From Limivivens sp034101475 (GTDB taxonomy: Bacteria > Bacillota > Clostridia > Lachnospirales > Lachnospiraceae): a DNA stretch of 64,000 bases. Position numbers and translations under genes: made by a program. Below, one piece after another: positions 9,188-16,436 of this stretch. The notes under the pieces were generated by a model. It was not told the DNA's origin, did no database searches, and saw nothing but the letters and a program-made list of their open reading frames with translations. The stretch is taken from the NCBI GenBank assembly GCA_034101475.1, contig JAXEJQ010000038.1:1-64000 (forward strand), given 5' to 3'. The stretch's first letter is position 1. The number at the start of each line of letters is the position of its first letter.

Positions 9188-9227
9188 CGAATCTATGTTT
9201 GCATTTTCCGGATATTTATGTTAGAAT
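9188..9227 (+). promoter_or_regulatory. lexA promoter with LexA box
   Basis: TTTGCA (9198-9203) and TAGAAT (9222-9227) are 18 bp apart. The weaker SOS box CGAATCTATGTTTG (9188-9201) overlaps the -35 element, which fits LexA autorepression. Confidence 0.7.
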
Positions 9228-9239
9228 CATAAAAGAGAT

Positions 9240-9305
9240 GATGCCAGGATTGTGGGAGTGCGAAGCACGGAACAATCCGTATGGCATCTTTTGCCCCCAA
9301 CATCA
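9240..9305 (+). repeat. Structured intergenic repeat, copy 2, in the lexA leader
   Basis: This is the most regular copy. The outer arms GATGCCA/TGGCATC and inner arms GGATTGT/ACAATCC enclose the core GGGAGTGCGAAGCACGGA, and the tail TTTTGCCCCCAACATCA follows. It starts about 6 nt after the predicted lexA transcription start, so it should form a hairpin at the very 5' end of the lexA mRNA. The gene-free stretch 9095-9422 is thus fully accounted for by the two promoters, three LexA boxes, this repeat and a leader of about 115 nt. Confidence 0.88.
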
Positions 9306-9422
9306 AGAGATGTTAGGGTCAAAAATCGAAAAATAACAAGAGGAAGATATCGAGAAGATACATATTCATGCGGACATGAAACGCTTGACTTTGGGATCGA
9401 ACAAAACTATCCGGAGGTAATT

Positions 9423-10046
9423 ATGGGAACGGGAAAAATCAGCGACAAACAAAGAGAAATACTGGAATTTATGAAAAGCGAGATCCTGAGCAAAGGCTTT
9501 CCGCCTTCTGTCCGTGAGATCTGTGAGGCAGTCCATTTGAAATCGACCTCCTCAGTTCATGCTCATCTTGAAACTTTGGAGCGGAACGGTTATATTCACC
9601 GTGATCCAACCAAACCCAGGGCCATTGAGATTCTGGATGATACGTTTAATCTGAACCGTACTGAGATGGTGAATGTTCCCATGCTTGGGCGGGTAGCCGC
9701 CGGAGCTCCCATTCTGGCCCAGGAGAATATCGAGGGATACTTTCCTGTTCCGGTGGAGTATATGCCAAATGAGCAGACCTTTATGCTGGAGGTCAAGGGA
9801 GAAAGTATGATAAACGCCGGAATTCTGAATGGGGACCGGATTATTGTCCGCCAGCAGCCCACTGCGGAGAACGGTGATGTGGTGGTTGCCCTTACCGAGG
9901 AGAATGAAGCCACGGTAAAGACCTTCTATAAAGAAAAGGGATATTATCGGCTGCAGCCGGAAAACGACCACATGGATCCGATTTTGATCCATGGAGAGAT
10001 TCAGATTCTTGGAAAAGTGATTGCTGTCCTGCGTTTTTATCGATGA
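9423..10046 (+). CDS. lexA: SOS repressor LexA
   Basis: LexA represses DNA-damage genes and cleaves itself when RecA filaments form. The 207-residue protein has a winged-helix N-terminus (residues about 1-70, PPSVREICEAV and STSSVHAHL recognition region), the Ala-Gly cleavage site in VAAGAPI, the catalytic Ser in GESM and the catalytic Lys in TVKTF. The start is ATG 9423 with GGAGG 6-7 nt upstream; the frame stays open upstream through the repeat element but has no ribosome binding site there. It is divergent from the LysM gene and controlled by LexA boxes between them. A terminator follows, so it is a single-gene transcript. Confidence 0.97.
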   Translation: MGTGKISDKQREILEFMKSEILSKGFPPSVREICEAVHLKSTSSVHAHLETLERNGYIHRDPTKPRAIEILDDTFNLNRTEMVNVPMLGRVAAGAPILAQENIEGYFPVPVEYMPNEQTFMLEVKGESMINAGILNGDRIIVRQQPTAENGDVVVALTEENEATVKTFYKEKGYYRLQPENDHMDPILIHGEIQILGKVIAVLRFYR

Positions 10047-10079
10047 CCGGGATCGGATAAGAATTGATCAGGTGATAGT

Positions 10080-10114
10080 AAAAGGTTTACATATTTTAAT
10101 TATGTAAACCTTTT
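10080..10114 (+). terminator. Intrinsic terminator of lexA
   Basis: The 14-bp stem AAAAGGTTTACATA pairs with TATGTAAACCTTTT around a 7-nt loop. The A and T ends make it usable in both directions. Confidence 0.85.
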
Positions 10115-10237
10115 AAAATTCCTGAGAATGAAATTCCTTCGAAATTCCTGAGATTTCCGACAGGTCTCTGCGTGTTTTTGAGGTTTGTACAGATTTACAG
10201 CTGCCTGTTTTGAAGCTTACAGAAAGGGAATGATTCC

Positions 10238-11575
10238 ATGATGGAACAGATGACACTTTTTGAAAGGGAGGTTCCCCAGCCGCTGGCGGCCCGTCTGCGG
10301 CCCAGAACGCTGGAGGAATATGCGGGACAGACCCACCTTCTGGGAAAGGGAAAGGTTCTGCGCCGTCTGATTGAGAATGATCAGATTTCCTCCATGATTT
10401 TCTGGGGTCCTCCCGGAGTCGGGAAAACGACGCTGGCCCGCATCATTGCCAGCCGCACGAAAGCTGCTTTTATTGATTTTTCCGCCGTTACCAGTGGGAT
10501 TAAGGAAATCCGTGCCGTGATGCAGAAGGCGGAGGAGAACCGTCGCTATGGGGAAAAGACCATTGTATTCGTGGACGAGATTCACCGGTTCAACAAGGCC
10601 CAGCAGGATGCTTTTCTGCCCTTTGTGGAAAAGGGAAGCATCATTCTGATCGGTGCCACCACGGAAAACCCTTCCTTCGAAATCAACAGCGCTTTGCTCT
10701 CCCGCTGCCGTGTTTTTGTTCTGCAGGAACTGAAGACAGAGGAACTGAAAGCACTGCTTTCCCGGGCACTGAAGGATGAGAGAGGATTCGGAAATCAGAG
10801 CATCCGTATTTCGGAGGAAATGCTGGAGCGGATTGCTGTGTTTGCCAACGGAGATGCGCGCATGGCCCTCTCCACTTTGGAAATGGTGATACTGAACGGC
10901 GATCTGGATGTCAGCGGCGTGATTACCGTTACTCCGGAAACCCTGGAGCAGTGTACGTCCAAAAAGTCTCTCCTGTATGATAAGAACGGCGAGGAGCATT
11001 ACAACCTGATCTCCGCCCTGCATAAATCCATGCGTAATTCCGATCCGGACGCATCCGTTTACTGGCTGGCCCGGATGCTGGAAGCCGGCGAGGATCCGCT
11101 GTATGTGGCCAGGCGCGTGGTTCGCTTTGCCAGCGAAGATGTGGGGCTGGCGGATTCCCATGCGCTGGAGGTTGCCGTGGCGGCCTACCAGGCCTGTCAT
11201 TTCATTGGTATGCCGGAATGCACCGTACATCTGACGGAGGCTGTGGTTTATATGGCTCTGGCGCCTAAGTCCAATTCCCTGTACAAAGCCTATGAGCATG
11301 CCAGGACGGATGCCCAGAAGCATCTGGCTGATCCGGTTCCCCTGGTGATTCGTAATGCGCCCACGGACCTGATGAAGGAGCTGAACTATGGGAAGGGCTA
11401 TCAGTACGCCCATGATACCGAAGAGAAGCTGACAACGATCCAGTGCCTGCCGGACTCCCTTCTGGGAAGGGAATACTATCAGCCAACCGACCAGGGAGCG
11501 GAAAGCCGGTATAAAGCCAGGCTGGAGCAGATCAAGGCCTGGAAGGCACAGCACTCCGGAGAGAACGGCGCATAA
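10238..11575 (+). CDS. rarA: Replication-associated recombination ATPase RarA (MgsA)
   Basis: RarA is a clamp-loader-like AAA+ ATPase that acts at stalled replication forks. The 445-residue protein shows an N-terminal RPRTLEEYAGQ box, Walker A GPPGVGKTT (about residue 56), Walker B VFVDEIHRFNK, sensor 1 GATTENP and the arginine-finger region SRC, then the C-terminal MgsA-type tetramerisation region (LARMLEAGEDP and SEDVGLAD). Its length is normal for the family. ATG 10238 has GAAAGGGA upstream; ATG 10241 is one codon later. It stands directly after lexA, but lexA ends in its own terminator and I see no LexA box upstream, so SOS control is not supported. Confidence 0.95.
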   Translation: MMEQMTLFEREVPQPLAARLRPRTLEEYAGQTHLLGKGKVLRRLIENDQISSMIFWGPPGVGKTTLARIIASRTKAAFIDFSAVTSGIKEIRAVMQKAEENRRYGEKTIVFVDEIHRFNKAQQDAFLPFVEKGSIILIGATTENPSFEINSALLSRCRVFVLQELKTEELKALLSRALKDERGFGNQSIRISEEMLERIAVFANGDARMALSTLEMVILNGDLDVSGVITVTPETLEQCTSKKSLLYDKNGEEHYNLISALHKSMRNSDPDASVYWLARMLEAGEDPLYVARRVVRFASEDVGLADSHALEVAVAAYQACHFIGMPECTVHLTEAVVYMALAPKSNSLYKAYEHARTDAQKHLADPVPLVIRNAPTDLMKELNYGKGYQYAHDTEEKLTTIQCLPDSLLGREYYQPTDQGAESRYKARLEQIKAWKAQHSGENGA

Positions 11576-11586
11576 GCGTTTCCGGA

Positions 11587-11634
11587 CAGAGGGCTGCTGC
11601 GCAAATTTTCATTCGTGCAGCAGCCCTCTGGGTT
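11587..11634. terminator. Terminator between convergent rarA and rsfS
   Basis: The 14-bp stem CAGAGGGCTGCTGC with its complement encloses a 16-nt loop, followed by GGGTTTTC on the plus strand. It probably serves both converging transcripts. Confidence 0.75.
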
Positions 11635-11635
11635 T

Positions 11636-11995
11636 TCAGCGTTTTAAATCTTCTTCGGAAACCGCCCGTCCGTCGGCCCACACCCGCTCCAGGTCATAGA
11701 AGCGGCGGTTCTCCTTGTCAAATAAGTGAATTACCACATCGCCGTAATCCAGCAGAACCCAGTTGGCGTTCTGATAGCCTTCGATCTGCTTCGGCACAAA
11801 GCCTTCTCTTCCAAGGCATTCCTCCACATTGTCGGCCATGGCCTGCACCTGATTGCGGTTTGTGCCTCCGGCAATGATGAAATAGTCTGCCAGAACGGTG
11901 ATTTCGCCGATGTTCAGGACCTTGATATCCTCGGCCTTTTTGTCCTCCAGGGCATCAAAGGCGAGCCGGGCCATTTTTTTCGATGTTTCTGTCAT
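11636..11995 (-). CDS. rsfS: Ribosome silencing factor RsfS
   Basis: RsfS binds ribosomal protein uL14 and blocks subunit joining when nutrients are scarce. The 119-residue protein has the family signature: LEDKKAEDI, ADYFIIAGGTNRNQVQAMAD and WVLLDYGDVVIHLF. The start at 11995 has AAGGAGGG 5-6 nt upstream; the frame is open further upstream inside yqeK but without a ribosome binding site. It overlaps the yqeK end by 41 bp and is last in the translation block that begins at rplU. The lytR-like gene often found between yqeK and rsfS in clostridia is absent. Confidence 0.95.
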   Translation of the reverse strand: MTETSKKMARLAFDALEDKKAEDIKVLNIGEITVLADYFIIAGGTNRNQVQAMADNVEECLGREGFVPKQIEGYQNANWVLLDYGDVVIHLFDKENRRFYDLERVWADGRAVSEEDLKR

Positions 11996-12587
11996 GGGTA
12001 CCCTCCTTTTTTTCGTGAATTTCACGGTAATACTGGTATGCCTTTTCCGTGGTGCGGTCAATGGTGCCCTCTCCTCCTTCCAGATAGGCGAGGGTATCCC
12101 GGAGAATGACATACATGGTTTCATCCAGATCCCGGAAAGCCAGCCGGCGCACCTCCGGCAGGTTGGGTGCTTTATCCCTTCCAGGTTCCATATAATCTGC
12201 AATATAAATTATCTTTTCCAGACGGCTCATTTCCGGGCGGCCGGTGGTGTGATACCGGATAGACGAAAGAACATCCCGGTCAGTGACTTCATACTTTTCC
12301 CGGGCAATGTAGACGCCCAGCTTCGCATGAAGCAGATAGGGGCTGGCAAGCTCCGTATCGGTTACGGGAATATTTTCCCGCTTGCAGAGCTTCAGTTTTT
12401 TAGGATTGGGAATGCATTTCGCACAGTCATGCAGCAGTCCTGCCAGGCGGGCCTTTGCCAGATCCTCGTCGTGGCACATGGCCAGCGCACAGGCGGTGTA
12501 CATGACACCCTGGGTATGGATGAAGCGGTCCTCATCCATATATTTTTTCAGCTTCTTTTCCATTTTCTGGAAGTTGTACTCTTTCAT
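11955..12587 (-). CDS. yqeK: HD-domain hydrolase YqeK (diadenosine tetraphosphatase)
   Basis: YqeK-type HD proteins hydrolyse Ap4A. The 210-residue protein carries the HD metal site in LAGLLHDCAK and supporting His residues in RFIHTQGV and IRYHTTGRPEMS. The start has AAGGGTG 7 nt upstream and overlaps the nadD stop by 4 bp. The C-terminal 13 residues lie over the rsfS start. Gene order nadD-yqeK-rsfS is the standard Firmicutes arrangement. Confidence 0.93.
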   Translation of the reverse strand: MKEYNFQKMEKKLKKYMDEDRFIHTQGVMYTACALAMCHDEDLAKARLAGLLHDCAKCIPNPKKLKLCKRENIPVTDTELASPYLLHAKLGVYIAREKYEVTDRDVLSSIRYHTTGRPEMSRLEKIIYIADYMEPGRDKAPNLPEVRRLAFRDLDETMYVILRDTLAYLEGGEGTIDRTTEKAYQYYREIHEKKEGTHDRNIEKNGPARL

Positions 12588-13216
12588 TGTTCACACCCTT
12601 TGTACAGATCATTATCTTCAATATAGCGAATAACAGAATCTTTCACGTAATACCGCAGGGACTTTCCTTTGTTGATCCAGTGCCGGAGGGCCTGGGAAGA
12701 AATGTCGATGTTGGGCGTATCCAGCTTTTCGATCCGCGCCTGGTATTTCTCTTTCAGACAGGCAATCTGGCCGTCCAGGGAGTCCTTGTCCACATGATTC
12801 CGGACTGCTACCACCAGCGTGGCCAGACGGCAGATTTCTTCCGGCTCCCGCCAGGAATCGAAGGAAAACAGGGAGTCTGCTCCCATAATAAAGTAATAAT
12901 CCGTATCCGGGTTTTCTTCTGTCAGCTTCCTCAGGGTTTCTTTGGTATAAGTGTAGCCCTGATCATGGGTTTCAATCAATGACAGCTCAAAATGCGGGTT
13001 ATCCTGGATGGCCAGACGAACCATCTCCACCCGCTCCGATGTCTGTGCGCGGCCGTTCCGACACTGCTTGTGAGGGGGATTGCCGCAGGGCATGAATAAG
13101 ACGCTGTCAAGGCCAAACTGCAGATATGCGTTTTCTCCCAGGATCAGATGTCCGATGTGAATGGGATCAAAGGTGCCCCCCATAATCCCCTTGCGTTTCC
13201 GTTTATTTTCTGCCAT
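12584..13216 (-). CDS. nadD: Nicotinate-nucleotide adenylyltransferase NadD
   Basis: NadD makes nicotinate adenine dinucleotide from NaMN and ATP in NAD synthesis. The 210-residue protein has the nucleotidyltransferase motif GGTFDPIHIGHL (residues about 13-24), the substrate loop MPCGNPPHK, and the C-terminal ISSQALRHWI motif (ISSTxIR type). GAGGATAACGGC precedes the ATG. It sits between yhbY and yqeK in the conserved block. The length is normal for the family. Confidence 0.96.
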   Translation of the reverse strand: MAENKRKRKGIMGGTFDPIHIGHLILGENAYLQFGLDSVLFMPCGNPPHKQCRNGRAQTSERVEMVRLAIQDNPHFELSLIETHDQGYTYTKETLRKLTEENPDTDYYFIMGADSLFSFDSWREPEEICRLATLVVAVRNHVDKDSLDGQIACLKEKYQARIEKLDTPNIDISSQALRHWINKGKSLRYYVKDSVIRYIEDNDLYKGCEQ

Positions 13217-13228
13217 GCCGTTATCCTC

Positions 13229-13519
13229 TTAGGGCAACTGAATTTTTTTCTTCTCTTTTTTGCCTTCTTTATATAAAACAATCTTTTTCCCGATCACCTG
13301 TACCACCTGGGATTTGGTCCGCTCCGCAACCATCTGGGCGATCTCGGCGGGATCATCCAGACAGTTCTGGAGGACGCTGATCTTAATCAGCTCCCGGGCT
13401 TCCAGTGCCTCTGCAATGGCTTTTGTGTTTTCAGGGGTAAGACTGCTCTTCCCGATCTGGAAGATCGGCTCCTGAGTCATTGCAAGGCCTTTCAGATAAG
13501 CTCTTTGTTTACTGGTCAT
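13229..13519 (-). CDS. yhbY: CRM-domain ribosome assembly protein YhbY
   Basis: This 96-residue RNA-binding protein has a single CRM domain (LTSKQRAYLK-like start, FQIGKSSLTP, LEARELIKISVL, GKKIVLYK) and associates with the large-subunit precursor. GGAG lies 7 nt before the ATG. The Lys-rich C-terminal tail is typical. It is placed directly after obgE with a 12-bp gap, the usual clostridial order. Confidence 0.93.
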   Translation of the reverse strand: MTSKQRAYLKGLAMTQEPIFQIGKSSLTPENTKAIAEALEARELIKISVLQNCLDDPAEIAQMVAERTKSQVVQVIGKKIVLYKEGKKEKKKIQLP

Positions 13520-13531
13520 AGTTTTTCTCCA

Positions 13532-14824
13532 TTATTTATAGTAATCAAACTGCAGGCCGTACATCCGGACTGTATCACCTTCCTGGATACCCGCTGCCTC
13601 CAGCTCGTCCAGAATACCGGTGTCCTTTAAAAATTTCTGGAAAAATGCAAAGCCCTTTTCGGAATCCAGATTTGTGTAGCCCAGCATTTTTTCGATTTTC
13701 GGTCCTTCCACAATGTAGGTATTCGCTTCCTCTGTGGATTTCTCCACGGTGTAGGGCAGATTTTCCTGGATCAGCACATCCTCCGGGAAAAACTCCTGTT
13801 CAAATACCACATCCTCAGCGGGCAGTGTATCCAGAAGCTCCCGCACATAGTAAAGCAGCTCCTTCAATCCCTGGCCGCTGACTGCGGAAATGGGGAATAC
13901 ACGGATCCCCTGGGGTTCGAATTCCTCCCGCAGCTTCTGGACCGGATCTGCGTCTTCCGTGTAAATGGCATCAATCTTGTTCGCGGCGATGACCTGAGGT
14001 CTGGCCGCAATCTCTTCATTATAAGCCCGCAGTTCCGCGTTGATTTTGTAAATGTCGTCAATGGGATCCCGGCCTTCCGTGGAAGCGGCATCCACCATAT
14101 GAATCATCACCTTGGTCCGTTCAATGTGGCGCAGAAACTCGTGTCCCAGTCCCACACCTTCGGAGGCTCCTTCGATCAGTCCCGGAATATCGGCGATCAC
14201 AAAGCCCTTCCCGCCTTCCAGATCCACCACACCCAGATTCGGATTTAAGGTGGTGAAATGATAATTGGCGATCTTCGGCCGGGCATTGGTCACTCAGGAG
14301 AGCAGGGTGGATTTTCCGACGTTGGGGAAGCCCACCAGCCCGACATCCGCGATGACCTTCAGCTCCAGCTGTACCCACAGCTCCTTGGCACTCTGACCCG
14401 GCTGGGCATACTTGGGAACCTGCATGGTGGCGGTGGCAAAATGCATATTTCCCAGACCGCCTTTTCCGCCGGTGAGAATCACCTGACGGGTGTTGCCGCC
14501 GGACATGTCGGCAATCACCTTGCCGGATTCTGCTTCTTTGATTACGGTTCCGGGTGGAACCTTTAAGGTCAGGTCTCTGCCATTTTTGCCGTGGCAACGG
14601 GTTTTGCCGCCCTGTTCGCCGTCCTGGGCGCAGAATTTCCGCTTATGGCGGTAATCATACAGGGTATTCAGTCCTTCGTCCACTTCAAAAATGATGTCGC
14701 CGCCCTTGCCGCCGTCGCCGCCGTCCGGTCCGCCGTTGGGAACGAAAAGCTCCCGCCGGAAGCTTACGTGGCCGTCGCCGCCTTTGCCGGAGCGGATGTA
14801 GATTTTGGCTCTGTCTGCAAACAT
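13532..14824 (-). pseudogene. obgE: GTPase ObgE, reading frame interrupted by one in-frame TGA
   Basis: ObgE is an essential GTPase of large-subunit assembly. The N-terminal part (14824 to 14294) has the glycine-rich Obg fold and the P-loop GFPNVGKST. A TGA codon at 14296-14294 follows LLS, and the same frame continues at GTG 14293 with VTNARPK, the G2/G3 regions (FHFTT-like, DIPGLIEGA), NKID and the C-terminal OCT domain to 13532. No residues are missing: the TGA simply replaces one codon, at a position where related Obg proteins I recall carry Arg, Val or Lys. A CGA-to-TGA transition would explain it. Everything else in both halves is intact. It may be a sequencing error, a fresh nonsense mutation, read-through, or restart at the adjacent GTG. 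Confidence 0.9.
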
Positions 14825-14890
14825 GGTATCTTCCTTTCTTTACGTTACCTGATGTCCTGATACATCGAAACCGATGTACCGGTATCATAC

Positions 14891-14929
14891 AAAAAGAGGC
14901 TTCAAACCAGGATATGATTTGAAGCCATC
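14891..14929 (-). terminator. Terminator after rpmA
   Basis: On the minus strand a hairpin built on GGCTTCAAA and TTTGAAGCC is followed by TCTTTTTG. It lies between rpmA and obgE and would reduce read-through into obgE. Confidence 0.85.
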
Positions 14930-14936
14930 TGTGTAA

Positions 14937-15221
14937 TTACTCTGCAACCGGAACAACAGAAACCTGCTTTTTGTCTCTGCCTTTTCTTTCAAATCTTACA
15001 ATGCCGTCTGCAGTAGCAAATAAGGTATCATCACCGCCGCGTCCAACATTCACTCCCGGATGGATCTTTGTTCCACGCTGTCTGTAAAGGATGTTTCCAG
15101 CTTTTACAAACTGTCCGTCGGCTCTCTTCGCGCCAAGTCTCTTGGACTCGGAATCACGGCCGTTCTTTGTGGAACCAACACCTTTTTTATGAGCAAAAAT
15201 CTGAAGGTTCATATTTAACAT
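14937..15221 (-). CDS. rpmA: 50S ribosomal protein L27, with cleavable N-terminal extension
   Basis: This 94-residue L27 begins MLNMNLQIFAHKKG. In Firmicutes the extension ending in F before AHKKG is removed by the protease Prp, whose gene lies next upstream. The body has KRADGQFVKAGNI and RGTKIHPG, the conserved L27 core. GGAGG lies 7-8 nt before the ATG. It is the third gene of the rplU-prp-rpmA operon and is followed by a terminator. Confidence 0.97.
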   Translation of the reverse strand: MLNMNLQIFAHKKGVGSTKNGRDSESKRLGAKRADGQFVKAGNILYRQRGTKIHPGVNVGRGGDDTLFATADGIVRFERKGRDKKQVSVVPVAE

Positions 15222-15224
15222 GGT

Positions 15225-15545
15225 TTACACCTCCTCAAATGTCAGTTGAATGTATTCCTTCCCATAACTCTTCTGAATCTCCTGCAGTCCCAGAATCAGG
15301 GAATCCAGGAGAAGCTGCGCTTCTCTGGAAACGCTTCCTTCCAGTACCAGCTCCAGAAAACCATCATCCTGCCGTACCGCAAAGGCATCCTCCGTAAACT
15401 GCTCAATGGAATTGACTGCATTTACGGTCAGTGCCGATACTGCCGCACAGATGATATCCTGCCCTTCCTCTGCGTAATCAGCGTGACCCTCGCTTCGGAA
15501 CCCCTGGTAACCTTCCGGATCCTTATACACAGTTACGACGATCAT
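15225..15545 (-). CDS. prp: Ribosomal-processing cysteine protease Prp
   Basis: Prp removes the N-terminal extension of L27. The 106-residue protein has the catalytic His in SEGHADYA (residue 20) and catalytic Cys in DIICAAVSAL (residue 33), at the usual distance. There is no Shine-Dalgarno of note and the start lies just 2 bp past the rplU stop, so translation is probably coupled. Its position between rplU and rpmA is universal in Firmicutes. Confidence 0.95.
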   Translation of the reverse strand: MIVVTVYKDPEGYQGFRSEGHADYAEEGQDIICAAVSALTVNAVNSIEQFTEDAFAVRQDDGFLELVLEGSVSREAQLLLDSLILGLQEIQKSYGKEYIQLTFEEV

Positions 15546-15547
15546 AA

Positions 15548-15853
15548 TCAGCCGTTGATCTTTTCAATCTTAACCTGTGTGTACTGCTGTCTGTGACCGT
15601 TTTTCTTGTGATATCCAGTTTTTCTCTTGTACTTGTAAACGATAACTTTCTTTGCTTTTGCGTTTTTAACAACGCTGGCAGTTACGGTTGCGCCTTCAAC
15701 ATCTGCGCCTACCTTCAGACCGTCATTGCTCACTGCAAGTACCTGATCAAAAGTAACGGTTTCTCCAGCTTCTACACCAAGCTTCTCTACGTTAATGATA
15801 TCGCCTTCGGCTACTTTGTACTGTTTACCACCTGTTGCAATAATTGCGTACAT
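15548..15853 (-). CDS. rplU: 50S ribosomal protein L21
   Basis: This 101-residue protein starts MYAIIATGGKQYKV and ends with YKRKTGYHKKNGHRQ, both classic L21 signatures. ATG 15853 has GGAGG 6 nt upstream; a longer frame upstream lacks a ribosome binding site and would run into the leader. It is the first gene of the operon, behind a strong promoter and a structured leader. Confidence 0.97.
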   Translation of the reverse strand: MYAIIATGGKQYKVAEGDIINVEKLGVEAGETVTFDQVLAVSNDGLKVGADVEGATVTASVVKNAKAKKVIVYKYKRKTGYHKKNGHRQQYTQVKIEKING

Positions 15854-15854
15854 A

Positions 15855-15930
15855 TGGCACCTCCTATTATCATTACTCGCCAAATATGGTGTCCGCAGGG
15901 CGGAACTTCTACCTCTTTGTGCGGCATACT
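15855..15930 (-). promoter_or_regulatory. Candidate L21 autoregulatory leader
   Basis: The untranslated leader of about 75 nt between the rplU promoter and start codon can fold with arms GCCGCA and TGCGG(A)C around GGTAGAAGTTCCGCCC. Firmicutes rplU transcripts commonly carry an L21 leader bound by the protein. Placement and pairing fit, but I cannot verify a match to the family model. Confidence 0.5.
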
Positions 15931-15935
15931 GGAGT

Positions 15936-15964
15936 ATAATAGCATATTTGACAGATTACGTCAA
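15936..15964 (-). promoter_or_regulatory. Promoter of the rplU operon
   Basis: On the minus strand TTGACG (15959-15964) and TATTAT (15936-15941) are 17 bp apart, about 80 bp upstream of the L21 start codon. Confidence 0.8.
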
Positions 15965-16070
15965 CTGGTTTTTTCTGTTTTTTCGCACGAAAAAGTGCAG
16001 AATCTGCCCTGCATTTTCCGGTATTTTCCTGTGATTTCGTCGGAAATTCACCGGAACGCTTCTGAAAAAT

Positions 16071-16436
16071 TCACCTTACCGGAACGATCTCAATCCAGTA
16101 GCCGTCCGGGTCATTGATGAAATAGATGCCCATTGCCGGATTTTCAAAGCAGATGCAGCCCATTTCCTTATGGCGCTGATACAGTTCCTCAAACTGATCG
16201 GTGGTAAAGGCCAGATGGAATTCCTCATCTCCCAGGTCATAGGGCTCCGTCCGGTCCCGCATCCAGGTCAGCTCCAGCTGGAAATCTGTCAGACCGTCTC
16301 CCAGATAAACCAGCTGAAAGGAACCATCCTCAGCCGCTTTCTCCCTCACAGGCTTTAATCCAAGGGCTTTGTCGTAAAACTCCAGGGATTTCGCTAAATC
16401 CAGTACGTTAAAATTAAAGTGTGCAAATTTAAGCAT
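16071..16436 (-). CDS. gloA: Glyoxalase I / VOC-family lyase
   Basis: This 121-residue single-domain VOC protein starts MLKFAHFNFNVLDLAKSLEF and ends with INDPDGYWIEIVPVR, the two halves of the glyoxalase fold. Candidate metal ligands are His6, Glu (FQLELTW), His (EFHLAF) and Glu near the C-terminus (WIEI). It probably detoxifies methylglyoxal. ATG 16436 has AAGGAG 8 nt upstream. Its start overlaps the rng stop by 8 bp, an unusual insertion between rng and rplU, so it is likely co-transcribed with the RNase. Confidence 0.88.
   Translation of the reverse strand: MLKFAHFNFNVLDLAKSLEFYDKALGLKPVREKAAEDGSFQLVYLGDGLTDFQLELTWMRDRTEPYDLGDEEFHLAFTTDQFEELYQRHKEMGCICFENPAMGIYFINDPDGYWIEIVPVR

Noticed and set aside
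10217..11554. Open frame of 445 codons on the minus strand opposite rarA
   Set aside because: It is antisense to a clear rarA gene, has no family motif, and its His/Gln/Gly-rich composition is that of a mirrored GC-rich gene.
14294..14296. Selenocysteine at the obgE TGA
   Set aside because: Obg has no redox residue there and no obvious SECIS-like hairpin follows, so Sec insertion is unlikely.
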